From Zygnema cylindricum (Eukaryota > Streptophyta > Zygnematophyceae > Zygnematales > Zygnemataceae): a DNA stretch of 53,568 nt. Shown here piece by piece: positions 9,465 through 21,435 of the stretch (position 1 is the first letter of the stretch; each line of letters begins with the position of its first letter). Both the position numbers and the translations under genes were made by a program. The notes beneath the pieces were generated by a model. That model was not told the DNA's origin. It saw nothing but the letters and a program-made list of their open reading frames with translations, and did not search any database. The stretch spans positions 141,086 to 194,653 of the forward strand of contig JBBHKE010001776.1 of the NCBI GenBank assembly GCA_037447655.1. The letters are read 5' to 3'.

Positions 9465-12020
9465 TCATGTGCCCCCATCACCAATACTTTGGATAATCTG
9501 CCGTCTCCCAATGAGCCTCACAAAGAAAAAATATATTTCACTTTTTCCGCAGCCGCATTTGAGTCTTCAATCCTCACCAATTCTTTTGATGAAAATAGAG
9601 GTGTCCACGATTCGATGTCCGATAAACACTTGCGAGCGCATTTGGGGAAGGTTGTTTGCCAAAATAGACTTGAGGTATTCTGTCGTTGATAGGATTTTGT
9701 TAAACTAGCTCAAGTGAACTCGATCACGATCCGGACGAATTAGATTTCGAGGATGATGACGAGGGGTCGATAAAAAGAAAGATAAGAATTGGAAACATAT
9801 AATATATGCTGAATCCGATTTTGAGGATGGTAATCAAGGAGTGGAGATGTTTCAGATGCACGGCAAGACCGTTGTCTTTAACATATCAAATTACCCGCTT
9901 TGCAAAAAGTACATTCAAGCTTAAGTGATATTGAGGGGACTTCGGAAAATAATGAGCAGGGAGGAGAAAATGTCCATCGGAGATGCAAAGACTTGGCATT
10001 TGTGGAAGAGGAAATATCTTGCAGCCATTATCGGATTGATGCAATGTCTGTGAATGATTGCTTCCTCACACACAACTCTGCACACGGATGTTGGAAGGTG
10101 TTGGAGTTGATGATGTAGCGAATCAGTTCAAATAATATCAATCAACAACTACTTAACAATGGGAGAGTGATCACGAAGGGGGACAAAGTAATCGGATTTT
10201 TCAATGCATTTTCGGACAAGTGGATACATCTCAAAGAGATTTTATACGGGAGGGACAACAACAAATACGAATTTTTCATGAATTACATGAAGTTGGCGGG
10301 GAGCAATGGCGTCACCTCTTAAAAGGCTACTCGAGATTAGGAGCCTTGAAATTTGTCGCTCCAGAATTCGTGGATTTGCATTACTCTCGTGAAAAAGGGG
10401 GCAGAAAAAGAAGATGTCCGAGAGGCCGTGGAAAATGATAAGACAAGGGCAAAAATATAAGATTGTAGTCCGTCCAAAGTGAACTAAGCAATGTCTCATG
10501 TTTTCGTTACAATCGTCTTTGCCATATTTTGGCTTGCTATCCAAATAAAAACAAACATGCCTTCATAACGGAAAGTTGGGCCACACAAGTAAACAATGTT
10601 TTTCTAAATAGTAGGATAGAGGACGTAGAGGCAACCGAAATTCTTGTGGTCACAGCTGCAACCGCGACGAAAGTAGCGGTTTTGGCCTCTACGACGCATG
10701 TGGCGGAGGCCATGGAAATTTCTTCAATTTGGGAAAGAGGTGAAGAGGACATACGTTCACCTTTTCTGCACATCACTATATATTTACTTAGTGATCGAAG
10801 TGGTGCACACGAAAGGGATCTCACCATGTGTACCTTCACAACGTCCATTTTCAAAGACTTTCGTTCATTTACCATCCCTTAAAGAATCACGGTTGCAGGT
10901 GGAGAAACTATCACCGTTGGTACAATGGGTGCTTTTCTAACTTCACCTATGTGGGACCATTATGGAAACGAATCCATATCTGAAGCTATTGAACTTCATG
11001 TATATTCCAAATGTATATGTAAATCTACTTTGTGTATTACAAATCCAGAGCGTCGGTGGGAGCATCATGGTCTTAGGGGATTTTTTCTTTTACATAAATC
11101 GAGCCAACAACAAATTATAAACGGAAGCAAAATCACCAATTTCATGCAAAACCGAATTCTATGGAGGCCTGAGGAAGAATGCTCCCGCCATAAGCATTTT
11201 ACATCAAATATCGGAACCAAAGGGAGATTCAACCTTATAGCACTATCGGATGTGTCATAAATCCGAGGTAATTTGAGGATGATTAAAACAACATACGTGA
11301 GGGGATTGGACCTTTTTATCATCGAAAAAACAGATGGATATGACGGATATAGTCAAGGTCTACAAAGTCGGAAACCGCATCTAACAAATGATGCAAAATT
11401 TTGGGCTCAACATTGATTAGAGCTCGTCCATGTCGATCTATGTGGGCACATTAAGCTAGAGAGTATTGGAGGGGATCAACATATATTATGGTAATTTTGG
11501 ATGATTATTGGAGATTTTTGTGGGTTCAATCATTGAAAAGAAAATCGATGCTCTTCATAGTTTTATTGAGTGCCATGCGTTTGCTAAAAGACAATGCGAA
11601 AGGAAACGGATAATCATTAACTGGAAAAATGGAAGAGAGTTCATCGTATTTGAGCAGAATTGTAAGGAGAAGGGAATTAGTCAAAAATTCACTTTGCCTT
11701 ATTCTCCTAAATTCAATAGAGTAGCCAAAAGGAAAAATAGAACTTTGCACGCAATGGTGAGGGCAATAGTGCATTCCGCCGATCATAATAACTGATTGCG
11801 GGGAGAAGCCATCCTCATCATTAACTATATTGTAATCGGAGACTGACTTCGGTTTCCGGTGACAACGTCAATTGAATTATGAATAGGAGGAAAACGGTGC
11901 TCCATCATGTTCGATTTTGGGATGTCGAACTACAGTTTATGTGGATGAAGTGATAAGGAAATTGGCGACAAGGAGATGGCTGGAATATTTGTGAATTATA
12001 GTTTGAAAGAAAAATCTTTG
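9465..12020 (+). pseudogene. Heavily decayed Ty1/copia retrotransposon (+ strand)
   Basis: Translated pieces across all frames follow copia order. A gag start near 9850-9905 (MHGKTVVFNISNYPLCKKYI) resembles gag of the copia 2 family in this window. Then come gag fragments to ~10440 and a spacer. A GAG-pre-integrase/integrase region runs from ~11270, with the core at 11508-11795 (AFAKRQCERKR..., YSPKFNRVAKRKNRTLHAM) aligning with copia 2 integrase. Stops and frameshifts occur every few dozen codons, and the catalytic Glu of the NGVAERKNRT motif is Lys here (NRVAKRKNRT). I found no LTRs or reverse transcriptase. Its 5' part (9465-10125) is repeated at 26735-27420. Confidence 0.7.
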
Positions 12021-13862
12021 TTGTGTATTTGATCCAGTCCGTTGGAAATATCGCGCAATGTCAATTTTCATGAGGATCTAAATTCGGTTATCGGGTGATT
12101 GGTCGAATTGAAGAAAAATCTCGATTTCTATGAGGATGATGTCGCCAATTTCTCGGACACGAGGAATCAAATTCGGATAAAGAGCCGCAATCCAATGTCA
12201 ATTTCAAGAAAGGGAATCTAAATTAAGATTTAGGTTCGAAAAAATTAGACATTGATATCGGTGTCCAAAGCAATGTGAGCCGAAATTCTTAAATGTCGTC
12301 GGAAACTCAAAAATTTTGAATTTCAAAATCGATTTTGGCGAATGTGGATGGGGAGAAGCAAAACTTGGAACAATTTCCCGTCTTTAGAAGGAGTACAAGA
12401 TTTTTGTCATACATAAATTGCATTTTTCACACGAAAATCGGGATCTTTTCCATTGTCAATTATCTAGATTAGTTTTATCCTGCTTGCCCGCAATTTAACT
12501 ACATGTACCTCAAAAAAATTGTTTGCAACTTCTCGTGAATTTTTTTTTTCCTTAAAAGAGAATTTTTCTTTTTGTAAAAGCACTATATTAGCTTAGACAA
12601 ATGCCCATGAAAAACCCCATTTGTGTTCATTTTTTTGTCTATGTTCACTTTTCTTGGTCTTCCTTCCGCCTCCTTTATAATATGGCCCCTTCTTTTTACT
12701 GTTTTTTCTTTTTTGGGCAATTCAAGACCGCACCTTTCATGACCCTCTTGATTTCCCTTTCAAATTTTTTCTTTCTTCGCTTCCTCACCGTCACTTCGAA
12801 ACTACAGCCATAGAATCGGGCTTCCTCCTTCACAGGTTTCTTGCCCCTCTTCTATTGTCTCTCAAATTGCAATTTCTCTTCCGCATAGCGGAACAAGTGT
12901 TCGAATAGATTTTGAAGCTAATTGTCCAAACAGCTTGTCCCTCGACATTGGTCTTACCTTAATGACCTATTAGGAATTGATGCTTCGTACTAAGCACCAC
13001 CGAATCTAAATGCCTTTTCACTAAATTCCCGTGAGTGCACTTAGGGAGACATTCTTTCTTCCAGAGGCTTCCAAGGAGTCCTCGATCCAACGATGGGGAA
13101 GGTGTTGCTTTCTTCTTCCTTCCTCCCATCTCTACACAACCTTGCACTACTGGAGCACTTAGCCTGCTCAAATACCGAATGATAAGATCGATAGAATACA
13201 AGTTCACTCAGAAAGCGCAAATTCAATTACGTCATGCGGAAGCATTTACATCAATTCCACCCATGTACCATGTGATTGGCATAATATTAATATGTTGAGC
13301 CTAAGCTTTTCCTCACTTACAAAATTTCCCCAGTCAATCAAACTAACAAACCTCAAATCTCCTTCTGGTTTGTTGTAACAAAACACTACTTCCACTGTCA
13401 CTACAACGGTACAAAGGCCACCGGCCACGCAAATGTTCTCCACTACCCCACTTCAGACATTTAGACGCCAAACACTAAAAAATAAGAAAAACTTCCAAAA
13501 AAAAAAGACACAAATCTAGCGGATCGAAAATAAACGCTGGGCGAGATATGGTACCAAGTATTACGAGCAAAAAACCTAATTCATACGAAACGAGCAATAC
13601 TGAAAATTGACACCAACACGGCCGATATTCCCATTCGTAAATTGCATCCTAACATTGGCATTAAGTCTGCTAATCAAATAAGGTACATTTAGTAATACAT
13701 ACACTATGGCCAAATATCATAAGGAGCTACTAACGAGCAGGAAGTAAGGCCAATTCATCACTTTATCTAAAGTGCCTTCTTCAATCTTATTGTTTCTTAA
13801 TTATAAACCTACTTCTCTAGAGCTATAACCGCCTACTCACATCGGCCTCACAGATTATCACC
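12021..13862 (+). other. Spacer with possible retroelement remnants
   Basis: 12021-12600 is AT-rich and may continue the decayed copia element. Around 13100-13150, the minus strand reads a MGGRKKKATPSPS-like peptide resembling the N-terminus of copia 2 gag (MGRKKKNTPSP), so a second gag remnant in the opposite orientation is possible. From 13450 to 13862 I see nothing codable; it probably includes the 3' flank of the minus-strand gene that ends at 13863. Confidence 0.3.
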
Positions 13863-14337
13863 CTACGGGCAAAGTACCGATGCACTCTGACCGGCTCTCT
13901 TTCCATTGAGCCACGTGGCATTCTTGTTGCACCACTGATAAGCGAATGTGCGGATATACTGGAAGGCCACCCGGCTGTTCGCAGGAATCTGGATCTTGCC
14001 CTCTGTGCCCCCGTACTTAAGGAGACAGAATGTCTTCCCAGATACAAGGATTTTAGAGATGATGTCACCATTTGGGCCCAAGTTCCCGTTGGGGAAAGCG
14101 CCATCCGACCAATAGAAGCAGTCTGCGAAACGGAAACTGGGTAAGAGGAGAGGGACATGTGTTGATAATATAGTGTGTATAGAGGTAGACTGTAGGGTTC
14201 AGCGCCACGGGCTTTGTGCTGCGTGTCACGTTAAAAGTCACCGACCTTAGAGAGTAGTTACATGCGCATGTGGCTTGTGGAAAAATTGCCAAAGCTAGTA
14301 AGGGAGCCAAGAAGAAAACAACAGGAAGAGAGGCCAT
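13863..14337 (-). CDS. Small secreted cysteine-containing protein, two exons
   Basis: Family not recognised. The ATG at 14337 (minus) starts a clear signal peptide of ~24 residues (MASLPVVFFLAPLLALAIFP, then QATC). The only canonical GT-AG intron I can find that restores the reading frame is 109 bp (14245-14137; donor AAG/GTCGGT, acceptor TTACCCAG). This gives exon 1 14337-14246 and exon 2 14136-13863, about 121 residues. The mature part contains FRFADCFYWSDGAFPNG, KTFCLLKYGG, FAYQWCNKNATW and SVLCP. These give several spaced cysteines, probably disulphide-bonded, and one N-glycosylation sequon (NAT). There is no membrane segment after the signal, so I infer an apoplastic or vacuolar-route protein. 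A TATA box lies 115 bp upstream. The alternative is an unspliced 90-codon frame, which loses the conserved-looking C-terminal half. Confidence 0.55.
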
Positions 14338-14451
14338 TTTTTGGCTCTTATGGAGTTTGTATGCCTCCGAAAGAGTGTGTTTATGGTCAGGAAAATGCCA
14401 AAAATGAAACTAAGGAAAATGGTGATGCTCTCCAGTCTCGAGAATTCGCTT

Positions 14452-14459
14452 TATTTATA
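14452..14459 (-). promoter_or_regulatory. TATA box of the secreted-protein gene
   Basis: TATAAATA on the minus strand, preceded by GC-poor sequence, 115 bp before the ATG at 14337. The spacing fits a short 5' UTR. The element at 14497-15238 begins about 40 bp further upstream, so transposon DNA makes up the distal promoter. Confidence 0.5.
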
Positions 14460-14496
14460 GCAAGTATGGCCGAGTGTATAACAAGTTCCTAGGTCG

Positions 14497-15238
14497 GAGA
14501 GCACCATCTTTGGGTGGAGGTCTTTCCCGGGCGACCTGCGGCGACCGCCGAACCTTTGAAAAATCCTTTTGAAAAATTTGGCCGTCGCTTGGCGCGCACT
14601 AGGTCTTGAAAGTTTTCGCGGGTATACTGTACGGCACCCCAGTACAGTACTGTACGGTAGCCTAGTACCGCAGAATTTATTGAAGTCAATTGTGAAGTAT
14701 TGAGTTTCAATGCGTACGGTACCACTAGCTTGTTGCGACTTGAGCGTTCCGTACAAAGTGATGACATAATGGATCGCAATTTTATTACAGCAAATGTCAA
14801 CTTTATATATTTTAATAATTTAATCCTTAGTACTAATAAGGTCTTGACGTGGAGATTTACGGGCAGTGTCCTCGATTTTTTTCCCCATTCACGGCTTTTA
14901 AAAACGAGGGAATTTTTCGGGTATTTATAGGTACAACTGTTGTTATTGATTTCTGACATTTTTTCAACCGTTTAGCCCGGGGCAAAATAAACTATTTAGC
15001 CGTACAGTTAACAACCAAACCAAATGAAAAAAAATCCCGACAGTATAACCAGTCGGGCGCTGTACGGCATACCGGCGCTGTACGAAAAACCGGCTGTACG
15101 GCAGAACCAGCGCTGTACGGCAGAACCGGGCGTGACTTCCACGACCTTCTGCGCGCCACGCGACTGCCGGATTTTTCAAACGTGCGGCGGTCGCCGTAGG
15201 TGGGCCAAGTAAAGACTCCACCCAAGGATGGCGCTCTC
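14497..15238. mobile_element. 742-bp element with ~70-bp terminal inverted repeats
   Basis: The left arm GAGAGCACCATCTTTGGGTG and the right arm read in reverse, GAGAGCGCCATCCTTGGGTG, continue to pair through GGCGACCGCCG and TTTGAAAAATCC, about 70 bp in all with few mismatches. The interior has clustered CTGTACGGCA/ACGGTAC motifs near both ends. No ORF has transposase character. The superfamily is unresolved because I see no clear target duplication. Confidence 0.7.
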
Positions 15239-15450
15239 TCTTTACTTAGTGCACACTCTATGATGTTATATTATAGTAAGTCGAGGCTGAGGCGGGCCGG
15301 CCGTTAGAGCTACAGAGCAGCACCTTTGGAAATGATGCTCAAAATTACGAACGTCAAGGTGGAAAAAGTCAACGGTCAAAAGAGTGATGATTTTTCTTTC
15401 TGACACAAGCCTCTACGTGGCATCTGTTCGTAGGAAAGCTATTATGTGAC

Positions 15451-17083
15451 ATTTCAAATTTGGCTGCAGTGCATTCGGTCATACGTTGCGGACATTGTTT
15501 GATTAATACTAAGCTTAATGTCAAGGCAGGAAGAGTATGACCATTTTGCTGTTTTGTCTCTTTGTGATCCATGTTGTTCACAGGAATAATTATGATGACA
15601 ACGATGTTTTCACGACTTGCTTGAAAACCTTCACAGGTGATGATGTGTCAGTGGATATTTTTAGAATCTGTAAATCTGCTGTGTGTTCGCGCGTCAGTTT
15701 GAATCGGTCCAGTTCAGTGATGTTTGTTCGGTTCAGTTGCTTAAATTTTTGTACGTTTTGTTTCGTTTGTGTACGTAGTGTTGTGCGGTACATCGTGTAT
15801 CGCTATTAGTGTTAATGTTTTTTTCGGCTCTTAAAATCACATTTTCTCCGTACACACATGTCGGATTGCAAATCTGACGGTTGTGATTGAAATGTACAAT
15901 TCTCAGCTTCCGATTGGGGTCTCAAATTGAAAATCGGACAAGTGTGTAGAGAGAAAGGATGTTTGGAGTGGCGAAAAAATTATTAACCTTAATAGCGATT
16001 CAAGGTTTACTGTACCGTGCTTTCGGTCTGCGCACGGTGTTGGTTCAGTGAGGTGCCCTAGCGTATATGTACCTTGGCTTGTCTTATTTGTTGGTTGGTT
16101 TTGTTGTGAAGTGTAAGTAGGAGCACACTTCAGGTGCTGTGTTCCTTTTGTAAAGATAGAGTTGATTTAAACACTAACTTAGGAACAACTTTGTATGAGT
16201 GAGAGTGAGTTTGAGAAAACGTCGAGTTTTGTTCCATGGTGATGATATTGTAAAACTGCATATGTTACGGTAAATGCTTACGCAGTTGTGATATTGTACC
16301 TTTCCAAACATGATCCTGGTCAAAGATTTCATTGGTTAGCAAAGGTTCCACCTATTTGACTTTCCACATGGAATGCAACAAGTTTAATGTCAAATATGTT
16401 GGAAAATATCGCACAAACTTAGTATTTTATTTAGTTTGAAGAGATTTCCCCAATAGAGGTGTGTCCATGAAAACAAAAATAGAGAGTTGAAGACATAATA
16501 ATAAGAACTTGTATAAAATAAGAGAAACAATAGAAAAGCAACGAGATGATGCATCAATGCAAAAAGAGTGTCGCAAAACAATGATATTTTTGCAAAGGTA
16601 CAAAATTGTACTCAAGGAGAAGACCAAAACATCTAAAAGCAGTTCTATAAGTAGGAGTGTAAGAGCAACAATCACTAAGTAAAAAATGTGTTTGACAAAG
16701 CTAATTGGACGGCCAAAAAAAAGAATAAACTTGAAGTAAAAGTAGAGGGATAGGGATAGGGACGGGGAGTAGAGGGAGAGTCTTGAAACATGCAACACCG
16801 AGCGATGCCTAAATTGGTGTTCACGCTTCAAACCATTTAAGTCACAATGAACCGGAAATCACCAGAACCCAAACGTTGAATCGACGACACATCCCACAAC
16901 TTAAGAGTATGTCGATTAGTGGTATTTCTTGCAGGCTGGTGCCAGGTCAGTGATAAGTCGTTAGATAGGAAATCATAATTAAATAGATGGTGAGAATATA
17001 AAGAAGCAATCAATAGGTAAGGCACATATGTGACGCGAATTCATTTTGCAGCAAATTAAAGTTTTTTTTAAATGTTGGATGAA
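15451..17083 (+). repeat. 1.6-kb dispersed duplication, copy 1
   Basis: This aligns collinearly with 24699-26356. Both copies start ATTTCAAATTTGG and run through GCGGACATTGTTTGATTA, a MITE at the same internal position, GGTGCCCTAGCGTAT and a TCTTGAAAC-containing block, ending near ATGAATTCATTTTG or GCGAATTCATTTTG. There is no convincing coding sequence. It may be the internal or terminal region of a larger element. Confidence 0.75.
15789..16010. mobile_element. MITE, TACACCGTG-family
   Basis: The left end is TACATCGTGTATCGCTATTA and the right end is TAATAGCGATTCAAGGTTTA. The body has TTTTCTCCGTACACACATGT arms pairing with ACAAGTGTGTAGAGAGAAA. It is present at the same position in the duplicate at 25037-25257, so it inserted before the 1.6-kb duplication. 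Confidence 0.75.
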
Positions 17084-17372
17084 TGATAGAGGGAGGAAGA
17101 GAGAGAGAGGGAGGTAGGGAAGAGTGTGTGGGGGGGAGAGGGATAGGATAGAGAGAAGAGAGAAAAAGGGAGAGAGAGAAAAAGACCGAGGGAGGGAGAG
17201 GGGGAGGGAGTGAGAGCGAAAAGGAGGAAGGGAAGGAGGGAAAGAGGGAAATGGGCGAGGGAGGCGCTGGTAGGGAAAGAGAGACAGAGAGGGGGAGAAA
17301 TTGTAGAGGCAAGGGAGAGAGTGGGGGAGAGCAGAGAAGAGAGAGAGCGGAGAGAGAGAGAGAGAAGGAGAG
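17084..17372 (+). repeat. GA-rich simple-sequence tract
   Basis: Imperfect GGGAGAGAGA polypurine tract. The ORFs on either strand encode only Arg/Glu/Gly or Ser/Leu/Pro strings and are not genes. Confidence 0.8.
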
Positions 17373-18092
17373 GGGGTTTTTGATTACAGATTGTTTTATA
17401 TGTCGCGTGGATACATTGATTATTAAGACCCCTAGAATAAGTGCATATTTAATATTGGCAAAACCCGTTTGATATGTAGCACTTGATTAGGGTTTATATT
17501 TGTGGAGGTATTTTCTTCTAGATTTCTTCGTTTCTTTTTGGTGAAAAAACATTGAACTAAGTTTTTTTTTTTGCTGAGTTTTTTTAAATCAACATGGTTT
17601 GCTTGGAAAATAATCAGTGTAGTTTATTTTAGGAATTTGAATGGGATTAAGGTTTTTTAGATTTACATTGTTGTCAACTTAAATGTGGTTGAATTTGTAT
17701 TTTCCTTATCTATTTGTTTGTTTAGAGAGAAATTTATTTGTTTAAGAGTGTTTTCTTTTTGTTGTTTTTCGATAATGAAGGGTTTTTTCTCCAGATTGTA
17801 ATCAGAGGAAATAAAATTACAGATATGACAAGGATCTTGTTTTGTTACAATCCCCGTCTATTTCAAAAATTGTCTAATTGTAAACCTTTAACAATCCTAA
17901 ATAACCCTAGAAATTGTTTGAAAATCCTATAAAAAAACCTGACAAAAAGAGAGTATGGGGAATCATAAGATGTGGGTCCACAAGAATAGATTATGTATAA
18001 AAACAAATCAAAATCTTCCTACCCTTATTTGAGAGAAAAACAGAAGATTTGCAACCCTTATAGAAATGGCTTATTCTATCAAATATTCCTAA
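17373..18092 (+). other. Intergenic, no recognisable feature
   Basis: AT-rich DNA with long T runs. I see no exon, RNA gene or transposon end. Confidence 0.4.
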
Positions 18093-18989
18093 GGGCGTGT
18101 CCCCATTTAACCGATATTTTGAAACGTTATTTTGGAATTTAGCGCTAATTTTACGGTGTACTTTTCAAAGTGTGCCTATGTGAATCGTTACTTGCGCGTT
18201 CTTTATTTTGAATATGTGGCAGTTGTACACGTCGCCAATACTTGCGAAACCCAAACTGCTGTCATTTGTAGACGCCAACCGTCTCGGAACAAACTGCGGA
18301 CATTTGTACGCCGCAACGAGCTTCTGACATACTGGGACAATTGTCGACGCCAACTGTCATTTGTTGACGCCCACACGTGAACGACATAAGCAATCGCCTA
18401 CAATTTGTAGACGCCCACAAGTGGACAACACATGCGTGATGTGTTTTAAAATTAGGGATTTTCTATAAACAAATAGGATCATATATTCGTGCGTGCCGTA
18501 TTGTTTGAAAATTTTCAAACGATTTCAAGCGACGTGGAAGTGTACCCGATTCGCTATGTTTTGTCCGTTTTTGTCTAATACAACAAAGAGAAGTACACAG
18601 TTTGTTTTGTTTTGTCCGTTTCAATCAGGTACAGATTTATTTTTGCAGGGGTCTCAAGGTTCCGATGCCATTTCACTTCGAGCCAACAATAGACGCAAAG
18701 GCAAAAACGCATCTTCTTCAACAGTGAAACGGCACAGACTGGAGGGCGGTAGGTCTAAATTGTCACCAAAAATAACGCGACGTCACAAGCAGTTACGAAA
18801 AATAACGTGCGTCATCACAGATTGTAGACGTTGACAGCCGTCATTGGCATCGTCGACGTATACAATCGTCACGCCCTTAAGTGACAATTTTGTTTGGTAC
18901 ACATAGGGACACCCGAAATCTGGGTCCGCCGGATCTGCGCTAAAAAACAGAAAAATATCTCTAAGTTTGAAGTACATAGAGACGTACCC
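18093..18989. mobile_element. Family B non-autonomous element, copy 2
   Basis: The ends are GGGCGTGTCCCCATTTA and (inverted) GGGTACGTCTCTATGTAC. It is flanked by TAA on both sides (18090-18092 and 18990-18992), a 3-bp duplication consistent with PIF/Harbinger. The right half, reverse-complemented, aligns with 8102-8500. No transposase is encoded. Confidence 0.8.
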
Positions 18990-18996
18990 TAAGTTC

Positions 18997-19207
18997 TTAA
19001 CGCGGAGATTTACGGGCAGTATTGTTGATGTTTTCCCCCATTCACGGCTTTTAAAAACGAGGGAATTTTTCGGGTATTTACAGGTACAGCTGTTGTTATT
19101 GATTTCTAGACATTTTTTCAACCGTTATCCCTGGGCAAAATAAACTATTTAGCCGTACAGTTAACAACCAAACTAAATGATAAACTTTACCGGCAGCATA
19201 ACCTCTC
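18997..19207 (+). repeat. Fragment of the 14.5-15.2 kb element
   Basis: Direct repeat of 14840-15053 at high identity: GGAGATTTACGGGCAGT, CCCATTCACGGCTTTTAAAA, ATTTTTTCAACCGTT and AACTATTTAGCCGTACAGTT all recur in order. Neither terminal repeat of that element is present here. Confidence 0.75.
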
Positions 19208-19209
19208 AT

Positions 19210-19360
19210 CAGTGTTGGGTATCGGGTAGTTTCATATCGCGATAATCTCGATATTCGATATATCGAATATCGATCAAGGAAAGTACTCGATATATCGTAC
19301 CACGACCAACATAAATCATCACGATATATATCACGATATATTGAATTTTATAATTTTTTT
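19210..19360. mobile_element. hAT-like element, left end only
   Basis: It begins CAGTGTTGGGTATCGGGTA, followed by a dense run of CGATATATCG/TATCGCGATA palindromic motifs. Both features are shared with the complete element at 49519-49989 and the copy at 35393-35813. No matching right end is visible before the copia element. Confidence 0.5.
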
Positions 19361-19659
19361 ATTTTTTAATATGTTGTTTTAGCGATAACGACAAGTTTTT
19401 TGAAACGCGACGTACAACGTGATTTTCGTTCTATACTTCCATTACTTAAAAGGTAATGCCGCAAAATGTAACGGACGAAAAAGTACTAATACTGAAATAC
19501 TAATACATATAGTTGCTTATTTGGTACGTACTACGTTACAGAACTTCACATATGAAAACTTGAAACCCACACTAATTTAGTCAAAGTATGATATGAAAAA
19601 GTATGATATTTCCTAATCAACCGTACAAGACTCCGGTTGATTCTTTCTCACGTCACGTT

Positions 19660-19713
19660 GACTAATTTTGACTTTCTGGTCCTTAGCAGAAAATGGACGC
19701 AAAAATCTTAACA
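19660..19713 (-). repeat. Remnant of copia 1 3' LTR
   Basis: Adjacent to the polypurine tract, the LTR should begin (minus strand) TGTTAAGATTTTTGCG. This pairs with the AATCTCAACA end of the other LTR at 23945, as expected for TG...CA LTR termini. The left boundary is not visible, and sequence matching the other LTR fades within tens of bases. Confidence 0.4.
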
Positions 19714-19842
19714 CCCCCTCTCTGAGTCATTTTTTGCATACTATCATTTGTCCTCACTAAATAGGACCAACTCCTGTGAGCTGATTACAAACAACAATTT
19801 TATCTCGAGGAACTCCCTTAGTCAAGTGATCTGCTGCTTGTT

Positions 19843-20050
19843 CAACTTTAAAATTTTCTTTTCAACTTGTTCTCTCACAAAATGTGTCTGAATGTCTATA
19901 TGTTTTTTTCTTGCATGGTAAACTGAATTTTTCATCAAAGCAGCAGCAACTTTAAAATTTTCTTTTCAACTTGTTCTCTCACAAAATGTGTCTGAATGTC
20001 TATATGTTTTTTTCTTGCATGGTAAACTGAATTTTTCATCAAAGCAATGC
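19843..20050 (-). repeat. 104-bp perfect-looking tandem duplication in copia 1 RNase H
   Basis: Two adjacent 104-bp copies (19843-19946 and 19947-20050) start CAACTTTAAAATTTTC and run through TGTGTCTGAATGTCTATATG to TTTTTCATCAAAGCA. 104 is not a multiple of three, so the duplication also shifts the RNase H frame. The lack of differences implies a recent event. Confidence 0.85.
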
Positions 20051-20599
20051 TGCTCTGATTATCTGTTAGAATCAAAGTCTCCTCTATGGGTTGAAACCCT
20101 ATCTCATGATAAAAATTGCGAAGCCAAATGGCTTATTTTGTTGCTTGAGTAGCCACCACGTATTCTGCCTCCGTGCTCGATAATGCCACAGAAGATTGAC
20201 GTTTTGAACTCCAATTGATAGGTCCTCTTAAACACGTGAAAATCCAGCCGGTAGTCCTCCTCTTTGTGTCGAGGTCGCCTCCCTAATATGCATCAACATA
20301 GGCGCAAAACAATGTCTCCGGTGTTCTTCAGGAGTTATACGACGTAATTTAATTTCCCTTTCACGTAATGTAAAATAGGTTTAACAGCATACCTATGCTC
20401 TAGACCTGGGTTTTGCATGAATTGACTTATTGAGCCTACAGCTGCAGCTAGATCAGGGCGTGTGCCAACCATTAAGTACATCAAGCTGCCCACTGCCTCT
20501 TAATAAGGGACTTGCCTCATCTGTTCTTTTTTAAACTCCGACTTAGGACCCATTTCCTTCGTAAGATTTTGACTTGGGTCTAAAGGTGTTTTACGGGAA

Positions 20600-21435
20600 T
20601 ACAATCTTTCATACCAAAGCGTTCTTATACTTCTTTTGCATATTTTTGTGTATTCATGGATACTATATAAACATCATTTGTGATTTCTATTCCAAGAAGG
20701 TAACTTAATTCTCCAAGGTCAATCGTCTCAAATTTGTTATTCAAGAATTGTTTGACATTTTCAATCTCGGCTGACAGATAACCAAACACACTCATGACAT
20801 CAACATAAACTGAGACGATCACTAAGTTTTTGTCTTCCCCAATAGTGTAGATTACTCTATCTGTGTGACATCTCTCAAAGCCCTATTTTCTCATTTCGGT
20901 ATCAATTTTGATGATCCAACACCTAAGAATTTGTTTAAGACCGTATATAGATTTGTGCAGTTTACAGACCATGTGTTGTTTTCTTAGTTCTATCATGCCT
21001 TCTGGTTGTTCCATGTAGACTTCCTCCTCTAAGTCCCCATTTAGGAATGCAGTTTTGATATCTAGTTGATGCATCTTCCTACCCACTGCTGCCCCTAAGG
21101 CTATTAAAATTTCTGAGACTATTAAACTTCACTACTGGTGATAAAGTCTTAGTGTAATCAACCCCCTTTTCTTGGGAATGCCCTTTAGCTACCAACCTCG
21201 CTTTATATCTTTCCACTGACCTATTTGATTTCCTCTTAATCTTAAAGACCCATTTACACCCCACAATGTTTCTGTCTTTTGGGCATTCTACTAAGGTCCA
21301 AGTTTTATTTTTGATCAATGATTCATATTCTAATTCTATTGCCTCTTCCCATTTCTGAGAATTAGAACTCTCCAAAGCTTCATGAAAGGTTTGTGGTTCC
21401 CTCTCTGCCGCCATAAAACAATAAGCTAAACCCAC
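20600..21435 (-). pseudogene. Copia 1 reverse transcriptase, broken
   Basis: The region reads EAIELEYESLIKNKTWTLVE, WVFKIKRKSNRSVERYKARL and VAKGHSQEKGVDYTKTLSPV in one frame. It shifts near 21080-21086, then continues MHQLDIKTAFLNGDLEEEVY in another frame and the active-site region in a third. The catalytic Tyr-Val-Asp-Asp box reads Tyr-Val-Asp-Val. That Asp binds a metal ion in the enzyme family, so polymerase activity would be lost even without the frameshifts. Confidence 0.85.
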
